Of a stretch of 62,091 nucleotides of DNA, positions 35,107 to 43,200 are shown piece after piece (positions within the stretch are counted from its first letter, which is position 1; the number at the start of each line of letters is the position of its first letter). The position numbers and the translations under genes were made by a program. Source of the DNA: an uncultured Oscillospiraceae bacterium. Lineage in GTDB: Bacteria > Bacillota > Clostridia > Oscillospirales > Oscillospiraceae. The stretch spans positions 1-62,091 of the forward strand of contig CAKTPI010000009.1 of the NCBI GenBank assembly GCA_934591635.1, in the 5' to 3' direction. The notes beneath the pieces were generated by a model. It did no database searches. It saw only the letters and a program-made list of their open reading frames with translations, and was not told the origin of the DNA.

Positions 35107-35826
35107 TCACTGATTCCGGTTGATCATACGGTTTTCCGCTGCGCCGCTCTCCAGATCAACAAAGCGGACATACAGAGAAATCTTATTGTTTGCATCCAGC
35201 GCATTCCAGATGGCATTTGTGAAATCCTCAATGTCATCCGGGATGCTCACCCGCTCCGGCTCTCCCTGGAAGGTGGGAATGGGATCGCCGTCACAGACAT
35301 AGGTGTGCAGGAAATGACCCACGCCTGCCTGAGCGCCATAGTGATAGCCAAAGCGATTGCAGAAGCTGCCCTCGGCATCGCCGGACTTCAGAATGCTCAT
35401 CTGGTAAGTAAAATCCCCATTTGCAAAGGTTGCCATGGCGCTGATGCGAGGGGTAAAATTGGGAGGATCCGGCTCAAAGCACCGCTGGGCCAAGGCATCA
35501 TCAAAAGAGATGCCCGCCTTCAGACCATTGTAAATCGTATCGGTCTGGTCACCGTTTGTGACGATCAGCTTGTTTTCATACTGCCGGATGGCAGCATAGA
35601 TGATCAGGCTGGGATCCTCTACACGGCTGGCATCGAAGGGTTCCGTAAACACCGCGCCGTCCTTTTCCGTAAAGACGCGGTTGCGGCTGTTGGCACTGCG
35701 GCCCATGATGAAATAGGCAAATACCGCCTTTTTCCCATCGGCACTCTTGCCGACTACAATGCCCCGCCCGGGGTAGGAATTTCCCTCCAGCCGGGTGGGC
35801 ATGGAGCGCACTTCATAAACGTTCAT
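35107..35826 (-). CDS. purO: IMP cyclohydrolase, archaeal PurO type
   Basis: IMP cyclohydrolase of 239 aa, closing FAICAR to IMP. Features of the PurO family: YPGRGIVVGKSADGKKAVFA, YFIMGRSANSRNRVF, NGDQTDTIYNGLKAG and the C-terminal VRFVDL. This Ntn-fold enzyme is unrelated to the PurH cyclohydrolase and is best known from archaea. It occurs in some Clostridia beside the half-size transformylase, as here. GGAGG precedes the ATG. Confidence 0.92.
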   Translation of the reverse strand: MNVYEVRSMPTRLEGNSYPGRGIVVGKSADGKKAVFAYFIMGRSANSRNRVFTEKDGAVFTEPFDASRVEDPSLIIYAAIRQYENKLIVTNGDQTDTIYNGLKAGISFDDALAQRCFEPDPPNFTPRISAMATFANGDFTYQMSILKSGDAEGSFCNRFGYHYGAQAGVGHFLHTYVCDGDPIPTFQGEPERVSIPDDIEDFTNAIWNALDANNKISLYVRFVDLESGAAENRMINRNQ

Positions 35827-35848
35827 GTCATTCCTCCATCGTCAAAGC

Positions 35849-36454
35849 TCATCGTTCTACTGACAAAGCCGCGCAGACTGCCTCCGTTGCCTGGGGAAGC
35901 AGAATCCACTCCGCTTGCTCCATAACACGGCGCTGGAGCGTCTCCGGCGTGTCACCGGGGAGGACATCCACTGCCTTCTGGGCAATGATCTCTCCTCCAT
36001 CCGGAATCTGATTGACAAAGTGCACCGTCGCGCCGGTCACCTTTACTCCGTAATCCAGCGCCGCCTGATGCACCCGCAGGCCATAGAAGCCCTCTCCGCA
36101 GAAGCTTGGGATCAGGGCGGGATGAATATTCAGGATCCGCTTGGGCCATCTCCCGGTGAAGTCCCCCGACAGGATGGTCATAAAACCTGCCAGCACAATC
36201 ACATCAATCTGATAGGCCTCCAGTTCCGCCTGCAAAGCAGCCTCAAACACCTCCTGCCCGCCCAGCTGCTTTTTCAGCAGCGTCACACCGGGAATTCCGG
36301 CTTTTTCCGCCCGCTCCAGGGCATAGGCCCCGGGGACATTGGACACCACCAGGCAAATTTTGCCGCTGTGGAGCGCACCGGACACCTGTGCATCGATCAG
36401 GGCCTGCAAATTGGTTCCGCCGCCGGAAACCAGCACCGCAATCCGGGCGCTCAT
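35849..36454 (-). CDS. purN: Phosphoribosylglycinamide formyltransferase
   Basis: GAR transformylase of 201 aa, formyl-THF dependent. Seen: IAVLVSGGGTNLQALIDAQ, VLAGFMTIL, the catalytic ILNIHPALIPSF, GVKVTGATVHFVN and the closing Asp segment IPDGGEIIAQKAV. Its ATG overlaps the purM stop by four bases. Confidence 0.97.
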   Translation of the reverse strand: MSARIAVLVSGGGTNLQALIDAQVSGALHSGKICLVVSNVPGAYALERAEKAGIPGVTLLKKQLGGQEVFEAALQAELEAYQIDVIVLAGFMTILSGDFTGRWPKRILNIHPALIPSFCGEGFYGLRVHQAALDYGVKVTGATVHFVNQIPDGGEIIAQKAVDVLPGDTPETLQRRVMEQAEWILLPQATEAVCAALSVER

Positions 36455-37500
36455 CCCAGGGTCACCTTTTCGCTGCCCCGGACGATGGAGCCGATCACAT
36501 AGGCATCCTCGCCGTTTGCAACCAGAATCTCCAGCGCCTCCTTCGCCTGGGCCGCCGGGACAACCACGCTCATGCCCACGCCCATATTGAAGGTGTTGAA
36601 CATGTCCCGCTCAGGGATATTGCCGGTCTTGGCAATCAAATCAAAGATGGGCAGCACACGGACTGCACTGCGGTCGATCTTGGCACACAGCCCCTCCGGA
36701 ATGGAGCGGGGAATATTCTCATAGAAGCCGCCGCCGGTGATGTGGCTGATACCCTTGACATCCACCTTTTGCAGCAGGGCCAGAATGCTCTTCACATAAA
36801 TGCGGGTGGGGGTCAGCAGGGTTTCGGCGATGGACTTGCCGCCCAACGCTTCATTGGGCTTCATCAAATCCGGGTTGTGCTCCACATCGAAGACCTTGCG
36901 CACCAGACTGAAGCCATTGGAATGTACGCCGGAGGAGGCCAGGGCAATCACCACATCTCCCTCTGCCATGCGGGTGTTATCAATGATCTTCTTTTTATCC
37001 ACAATGCCCACGGAGAAGCCGGCCAGATCATAGTCATCTTCCGCCATCATGCCGGGGTGCTCGGCGGTCTCGCCGCCAATCAGGGCAGAGCCGGACTGCA
37101 CGCAGCCCTCCGCCACACCATTGACAATCTCCGCAATTTTCTCCGGAATGTTCTTGCCGCAGGCAATATAGTCCAGGAAGAACAGCGGCCGGGCGCCGCA
37201 GCAGATAACATCGTTGACGCACATGGCAACGCAGTCAATGCCGATGGTATCGTGCTTACCCAACAGCTGGGCAATGCGCAGCTTGGTGCCCACACCATCG
37301 GTGCCGGAAACCAGCACCGGCTCCTCCATGCCCGCAATGGGCAGGCCGAAGCAGCCGCCGAAGCCGCCCACGTCATCCAGGCAGCCCTCATTCTTGGTAC
37401 GGGCGATGTGCTTTTTCATCAGCTCCACGGCGCGGTAGCCGGCGGTAATGTCCACACCGGCGGCAGCGTAGCTGGCAGACTGGGAGTTTTGATGTTCCAT
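36451..37500 (-). CDS. purM: Phosphoribosylformylglycinamidine cyclo-ligase
   Basis: AIR synthetase of 349 aa. Conserved AIRS segments: SYAAAGVDITAGYRAVELMK, GTDGVGTKLRIAQ, CVNDVICCGARPLFFLDYIA, GGETAEHPG and HITGGGFYENIPRSIP. It closes FGAM to AIR using ATP. AAGGAG precedes the ATG. Coupled to purN by overlap. Confidence 0.97.
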   Translation of the reverse strand: MEHQNSQSASYAAAGVDITAGYRAVELMKKHIARTKNEGCLDDVGGFGGCFGLPIAGMEEPVLVSGTDGVGTKLRIAQLLGKHDTIGIDCVAMCVNDVICCGARPLFFLDYIACGKNIPEKIAEIVNGVAEGCVQSGSALIGGETAEHPGMMAEDDYDLAGFSVGIVDKKKIIDNTRMAEGDVVIALASSGVHSNGFSLVRKVFDVEHNPDLMKPNEALGGKSIAETLLTPTRIYVKSILALLQKVDVKGISHITGGGFYENIPRSIPEGLCAKIDRSAVRVLPIFDLIAKTGNIPERDMFNTFNMGVGMSVVVPAAQAKEALEILVANGEDAYVIGSIVRGSEKVTLG

Positions 37501-37532
37501 AGGGGTGACGCTCCTTCTCTATAATAAAAATA

Positions 37533-38957
37533 TTAACCTTTTCCGTTCCAGCAGTAGGTGCATACCTGATCCTTAGGCAGGCCAATGGCTTCCAGGATGC
37601 CGTCCAAGGACTGGTATTCCAGCGATGCAAAATGCAGCTTTTTACAGATAGCCTGACGCATATTCCGCCCCCGCTCTGTGCTGCCATCCATGTATTCGTC
37701 CAGATGGTTCAGTCCTTCCTCCCCTTCCAGCTCCAGAATGGTTGCCCGGGCAATCAGTTCATTTTCGGAATTGGAGCGGGAGAAATTCAGGAATTTACAG
37801 CCGTATAAAATGGGGGGACAGGCGCTGCGGATGTGCACATCCTTTGCCCCGTGCTCATACAGGAAGTCCACCGTCTCCCGCAGCTGGGTACCGCGCACCA
37901 CACTGTCGTCCACAAACAGCAGCTTCTTGTCACGAATCAGCTCGTCCACAGGGATCTGCTTCATTTTCGCCACCATGTTCCGCTCACTCTGGTTGGCAGG
38001 CATAAAGCTCCGGGGCCAGGTGGGGGTATACTTGATGAAGGGCCGGGCAAAAGGCACGCCGCTTTCGTTGGCATAGCCAATGGCATGGGGAGTTCCGGAA
38101 TCGGGAACACCGGCCACATAGTCGATATCCTGTGCAATTCCGTTTTCCTTATCTGCCTTTGCCATGATGCGCCCATTGCGGTAGCGCATCACCTCCACAT
38201 TCTTTCCCTCATAGCAGGCAGTCGGGTAGCCGTAATAAGACCAGAGGAAGGCACAGATTTTCATATTCTTCCGCGGCGGTGCCAACTGGGTCACGCCCTC
38301 CGGCGACACCTCTGCAATTTCACCGGGGCCAAGCTCCCGCACCACCTCGTAGCCCAACTTTTCACCGGCATAATCCTCAAAGGTGACGGCGTAGCCATCC
38401 TCGTTTTTCTCAATGACAATGGGAAGCCTGCCCATTTTGTCCCGGGCTGCAATCAAGTTGCCGCCGTCCTTCATAATCAGGATGGAGGCCGTGCCCTCAA
38501 TCATATCCTGAGCATAGCGAATGCCATCGGCAAAATTGTCCTTCTGGTCAATAAAAGCGGCAATCAGCTCATTGGAGTTTACCTTGCCGCCGGTCATACT
38601 GTCAAAATGGCCGCCGGAGCTGCTCAGATGGGTTGCAATCAGCGCTTCGGCATTATTGATGACACCGATGGTACAGATGGCATAAATGCCCAGGCGGGAA
38701 CGAATGAGAATGGGCTGGGGATCCGTATCGGAAATGCATCCAATGGCAGCTGTGCCGGTCATCTCATTCAGGATCCCCTCAAACTTGGTGCGGAAGGGAG
38801 AATTCTGAATATTGTGAATCTCCCGCTGCATACCAAGCTCCTTATCCCAGGCTGCCATGCCGCCCCGGCGGGTGCCCAGGTGGGAGTGATAGTCCGTCCC
38901 GAAAAATACATCCAGAATACAGTTGCGGCGGGATGTCGCGCCAAAGAAACCACCCAT
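37533..38957 (-). CDS. purF: PurF-like amidophosphoribosyltransferase, no N-terminal Cys
   Basis: Protein of 474 aa that aligns with PurF through its length. The C-terminal phosphoribosyltransferase part has the PRPP loop LLFVDDSVVRGTQLRETV and GVPDSGTPHAIGYA. The N-terminus, however, reads MGGFFGATSRRNCILDVFFG, where normal PurF has a processed Cys followed by GVFG. The next motif is LGTRRGGMAAW instead of QHRGQE. The start is firm (AAGGAGG before ATG), so no propeptide cysteine is hidden upstream. Glutamine use should be lost or altered, and free ammonia may be the nitrogen donor. The operon position argues that it still makes phosphoribosylamine. Confidence 0.88.
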   Translation of the reverse strand: MGGFFGATSRRNCILDVFFGTDYHSHLGTRRGGMAAWDKELGMQREIHNIQNSPFRTKFEGILNEMTGTAAIGCISDTDPQPILIRSRLGIYAICTIGVINNAEALIATHLSSSGGHFDSMTGGKVNSNELIAAFIDQKDNFADGIRYAQDMIEGTASILIMKDGGNLIAARDKMGRLPIVIEKNEDGYAVTFEDYAGEKLGYEVVRELGPGEIAEVSPEGVTQLAPPRKNMKICAFLWSYYGYPTACYEGKNVEVMRYRNGRIMAKADKENGIAQDIDYVAGVPDSGTPHAIGYANESGVPFARPFIKYTPTWPRSFMPANQSERNMVAKMKQIPVDELIRDKKLLFVDDSVVRGTQLRETVDFLYEHGAKDVHIRSACPPILYGCKFLNFSRSNSENELIARATILELEGEEGLNHLDEYMDGSTERGRNMRQAICKKLHFASLEYQSLDGILEAIGLPKDQVCTYCWNGKG

Positions 38958-38969
38958 GCGTCTGCCTCC

Positions 38970-39464
38970 TTATTTCCGCAGTTCCGCCTGGAGGGCGGCA
39001 TCTTTTTCAAGCACCTTCTTCGCATCCTCAGCCCGCTTTTCAGCCAGCTTCGCGGCCAGTTCTTCATCAGCCACCGCCAGAATCTGGGCAGCAAGCAAAG
39101 CGGCATTCACGCCCCCATTGATGGCAACAGTGGCAACCGGAATACCGGAAGGCATCTGAACTGTTGACAAAAGGGCGTCAATGCCGTCGAGTGTGGTGGA
39201 TTTACAGGGAATTCCAATAACAGGGAGGGTCGTGCTGGCCGCAATGCTGCCAGCCAGGTGCGCAGCCATACCGGCTGCGGCAATCAAAACGCCGAAGCCG
39301 TTCTCTTTGGCACGTAATGCAAAATCCCGGGCCTGTTCCGGGGTACGGTGGGCAGAATATACGTGAGCCTCATAGGGAATGCCCAGGCCATCCAGGGTGT
39401 CCATGGCTTTGCGCAGGATCGGCAAATCACTGTCGCTGCCCATAACAATACCGACTTTTTTCAT
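38970..39464 (-). CDS. purE: N5-carboxyaminoimidazole ribonucleotide mutase
   Basis: Class I PurE of 164 aa. Seen: VGIVMGSDSDLPILRKAMDT, the catalytic His segment YEAHVYSAHRTPEQ, IAAAGMAAHLAG and LPVIGIPCKSTTLDGIDALL. No purK is present in the window, so CAIR may be formed from bicarbonate, or purK lies elsewhere. The C-terminal 20-30 residues form an Ala/Glu/Lys helix. First gene of the operon. Confidence 0.96.
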   Translation of the reverse strand: MKKVGIVMGSDSDLPILRKAMDTLDGLGIPYEAHVYSAHRTPEQARDFALRAKENGFGVLIAAAGMAAHLAGSIAASTTLPVIGIPCKSTTLDGIDALLSTVQMPSGIPVATVAINGGVNAALLAAQILAVADEELAAKLAEKRAEDAKKVLEKDAALQAELRK

Positions 39465-39469
39465 GTAAA

Positions 39470-39580
39470 CCTCCTAAAAATGCAAAAAGGGCATGTTTTT
39501 CCCAGGTAAAGAAAAGCAGCCCACAGGGGACGAATGACTTTCACCCCTATGCGTGTGCAGGGTAGAAACAATCCTCATTC
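39470..39580 (-). ncRNA. Structured purE leader with intrinsic terminator
   Basis: The leader RNA starts near 39576. GAATGA pairs perfectly with TCATTC and encloses TTGTTTCTACCC and an ACCCU/AGGGGU hairpin. An alternative pairing is ATAGGGG/CCCCTGT. Next comes a terminator-like hairpin, GGGCTG...CATGCCC with an inner TTTTC/GAAAA stem, followed by TTTTTGCATTTTT and then AGGAGG of purE. This is the layout of a transcription-attenuating riboswitch. GTTTCTACC recalls the J2/3 strand of purine riboswitches, but L3 and J3/1 do not fit, so I do not assign a class. Confidence 0.6.
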
Positions 39581-39582
39581 TG

Positions 39583-39612
39583 ATTATATCATAATTCCAA
39601 GATTTCCGTCAA
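39583..39612 (-). promoter_or_regulatory. Promoter of the purine operon
   Basis: On the minus strand TTGACG (39612-39607) and a perfect TATAAT (39588-39583) are separated by 18 bases, ahead of the structured purE leader. Confidence 0.75.
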
Positions 39613-39688
39613 GAACGCAGAAAGACGATTCCATTTCCTCTTTTGAGGAAATGTCTGTGAATGTTGACAGATTTTTACCCCCAGAAAT

Positions 39689-39718
39689 ATACCGCGCAGG
39701 GACATGCCTACGCGGTAT
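39689..39718 (-). terminator. Hairpin after yccF
   Basis: ATACCGCG/CGCGGTAT, 8-bp stem, followed on the minus strand by ATTTCT. A likely, though not strong, terminator of the yccF transcript. Confidence 0.5.
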
Positions 39719-39748
39719 TGGAATTCCGGCTCCAGCCTGTTCAGAATC

Positions 39749-40117
39749 TCATCCAAGCACTGCCGCGCCAAAGGGCATCAGAGCCAGCTTGGCCATTTTG
39801 AAGCACTGCTTGCCCAGGGGGATGCCGATAAGGGTGATGCAGCACAGAATGCCCATTACAACATAGTAAAGCGCCAGCTCCCAGCCAAGGAACACGATCC
39901 ACAGGACATTGGCCAAAAAGCTCACAGTGCCGCCGCCATACACGACCTCCTTGCCAAAGGGGCAGAAGGTCAGGCCCGCCATTTTGAAGCACTGCTTCCC
40001 CAGGGGAATGCCCACAATGGTAATGCAGCAGATTGCCCCCGCCACGATCCAGCCAAGGCCGGACCAAAGGCCGATAAAGATAAACCAAAAAATATTCCCA
40101 ATCAAGCTCACCGTCAT
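39749..40117 (-). CDS. YccF-domain membrane protein
   Basis: Inner-membrane protein of 122 aa made of two copies of the YccF repeat: a membrane helix followed by CCITIVGIPLGKQCFKMAGL in the first half and CCITLIGIPLGKQCFKMAKL in the second. Function is unknown in the family. I prefer the ATG at 40117 (MTVSLIGN), with GAGGGAGG before it, over the GTG at 40129. It has its own promoter. Confidence 0.88.
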   Translation of the reverse strand: MTVSLIGNIFWFIFIGLWSGLGWIVAGAICCITIVGIPLGKQCFKMAGLTFCPFGKEVVYGGGTVSFLANVLWIVFLGWELALYYVVMGILCCITLIGIPLGKQCFKMAKLALMPFGAAVLG

Positions 40118-40144
40118 AACCTCCCTCACGAATTCTACAGTCTT

Positions 40145-40173
40145 ACTGTAGCACAGTTTGACAAAGCCGTCAA
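40145..40173 (-). promoter_or_regulatory. Promoter of yccF
   Basis: On the minus strand TTGACG (40173-40168) and TACAGT (40150-40145) with a 17-base spacer, in the gap after polC. Confidence 0.6.
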
Positions 40174-40238
40174 GTTTTTATAAAAAATCTTAAAAATCCG
40201 CAGATATTTGCTGGATCTGTACCGTCCGATGTACAGGA

Positions 40239-43200
40239 TCAGAAGAGACTGATCTGGCTGGTGTCGGGAAGGCTGCCGAAGGCACCGGCATCCTTGAGCA
40301 TCTGAATATGCGTCTTAGAAACCTTGGGGCAAGCCAGGGCCACCTCTTCAATGGAAATGAACTGCTTGCCCTCCCGGCCGTTCATTAGATCCCAGGCCGC
40401 GTTTTCGCCCAGGCCCGAAATAGAGACGAATGGCGGCAGCAGCTTTCCGTCCTGAATCAGGAATTTTGTTGCATGACTCCGGTAAATATCAATGGGCAGG
40501 AACTCGAAGCCCCGGAGATAGTACTCGTATACCACCTCCATGGTGGTAAGCAGATCCTCATCCTTGTCCGTGGCGTTCTCATTGTTTTCAATGGCCTCCA
40601 TGTTGGCCTTGATAGCCTCCATGCCCCGGGTCATCAGCACTGCGTCAAAGCCGCCCTTCTGGCTGCGGCGGTAGAAATAGGCCGCGTAGAAGGCCAGGGG
40701 ATGATACACCTTAAACCAGGCAATACGGAACGCCATCATGACGTAAGCCACCGCATGGGCCTTTGGAAAAAGATATTTGATTTTCTTGCAGGAACCAATG
40801 TACCAGTCCGGTACGCCGGCATCGATCATCTCCTGCTCCGCACCTTCGGGCAGTCCCCTGCCCTTTCGCACAGCCTCCATGATTTTGAAGGAGCGCTTTT
40901 CCGGCATGCCGCAGGAAATCAGATAAAGCATGATGTCATCACGGCACCCGATTGCCTGGTCAACCGTTGCGGTTTTGGAGGTAATCAGATCCTTGGCGTT
41001 GCCCAGCCACACATCCGTGCCATGGGAGAAGCCGGACAGGCGCAGCAACGTATCAAATCGCTCGGGCATGGTGTCCATCAGCATGCCCCGAGTAAACTTG
41101 GTGTTGAACTCAGGGATTGCCACAGCGCCGGTGGGGCCCAGAATTTTATCGTTCTCATAGCCCAGCTCCTTGGAGGAGGTGAAAATGGACATGGTGCGCT
41201 TGTCATCCAGCGGAATGGTCTTGGCATCCACCCCGGTCATATCCTCCATCATTCGGATCATGGTGGGGTCGTCGTGGCCCAGCATATCCAGCTTCAGCAG
41301 GTTTTCCTCCATGGAGTGATATTCAAAGTGAGTGGTGATCTGGTCGGCGTTGGGGTCGTCCGCCGGATGCTGCACCGGGCAAAAATCCCAAATCTCGTTT
41401 TCCTGCGGAATAACCACCAGGCCGCCGGGGTGCTGGCCCGTGGTGCGGCGCACGCCGACACAGCCGGCCGCCAGCCGCGCCTCTTCCGCCCGGTTTGCTG
41501 TTTTGCCCCGCTCGGACAGATATTTTTTCACATAGCCAAAGGCTGTCTTCTCCGCCACCGTGCCGATGGTTCCCGCCCGGAACACATGGGACTTTCCGAA
41601 CATCTCGATACAGTAGGCATGGGCCTTGGACTGATATTCACCGGAGAAATTCAGGTCGATATCCGGCACTTTGTCACCGCCGAAGCCCAGGAAGGTCTCG
41701 AAGGGGATGTTGAAGCCATCTTTCTCAAATTTCGTGCCGCACCTGGGGCAGATGGCATCCGGCAAATCCGCGCCGCAGCCATAGCCCTTGGGCACATCAA
41801 AGGTGGAGAATTTACACGCCGGATTGGGGCAGCGGTAATGGGGCGGGAAGGAATTAACCTCGGTAATGCCGGACATATAGGCCACAATAGAAGAACCCAC
41901 GGAACCACGGGAGCCAACCAGGTAGCCATGCTCCAGACTGTTCTGCACCAGCTTCTGGGCAGACATGTAAATCACATCGTAGTGGCAGTTAATGATATCG
42001 TGGAGCTCCGTTTCCACGCGCTTGGTCATCAGCTCCGGGGGATTGTCGCCATAAAGGCGGCGGAACTTGCCGTAAACCAGCCGCTTCAGATCCTCTACGG
42101 AGTTCTCGATTTTGGGAGCAAACAGGTTGTGGGGCACCGGCCGCAGACTCTCGCACATGTCGGCAATCAGGTTGGGGTTGGTGACCACCACCTCATAGGC
42201 CTTCTCCTTGCCCAGGTAGCTGAACTCCTCCAGCATTTCATCGGTGGTGCGGAAGTACAGGGGGTTGGGCTTGTCCGCATCCTCGAAGCCCTTGGTGGCC
42301 AAAAGGATATGCCGGAAGGTCTCGTCCTCCGGGTTTAAGAAGTGCACGTCACCGGTGGCAACCACCAGCTTGCCCAGCTCCTCGCCCAGGCGAACCACGG
42401 TGCGGTTGAAATTGCGCAGATCCTCCATATCCTTGGCAATGCCCTTATCCAGCATAAAGCGGTTGTTGGCCAGAGGCTGAATCTCCAGATAGTCATAGAA
42501 GGAGGCGATCCGCTTCAATTCGTCCTCGCTCTTGCCATCGATAATGGCCTGGAACAGTTCGCCCGCTTCACAGGCAGAACCGATAATCAAGCCCTCGCGC
42601 ATTTCCAGGATGGAGGACTTGGGCATCCGAGGGACGCGCTTGAAGTATTTCAGGTTGGAATCGGATATCAAATGATAGAGGTTCCGCAGACCCACCTGGT
42701 TCTTGGCGAAGAGAATAATATGCCGGGCATGCCGGTCGGTGACCCTGCCCTTGGAACGCAGGGCGATCATGGCGGGGTTCACAGCCTGAAGGGTATGGAT
42801 GTCCAGCTCCTCCTCCATCTTGGTCATGAGCCTGTCCATAATCAGGCCGCAGGTCATGGCATCGTCCCCGGCCCGGTGATGGTTGAAATCCGGCAGGCTC
42901 AGGGCGTTGGACACGATGTCCAGCTTGAATTTGCTCAACTGGGGCAGCATGTTCTGGGAGAGGATCAGGGTATCCACCGCCGTATACGTGTACAGGTAAC
43001 CCAGGCGCTCACAGGCATTGCGGATGAACCCTGTATCAAAATCCGAGTTGTGGGCAACCAGCACCCGGCCATGAATAAACTCCAGGAATTTGGGCAGTAC
43101 CTCTTCGATTTTGGGCGCGCCCACCAGCATATCCGGGGTAATGCCGGTAAGCTCGATGATCTTGGGGCTCAGGGGCATTTCCGGGTCCACAAAGGTCTGG

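Noticed and set aside
39541..39600. Guanine riboswitch call for the purE leader
   Set aside because: TATAATC and GTTTCTACC match, but P2 is too short, L3 CCGUAAA and J3/1 are absent, and TATAAT is already the promoter -10. Kept only as an unassigned leader.
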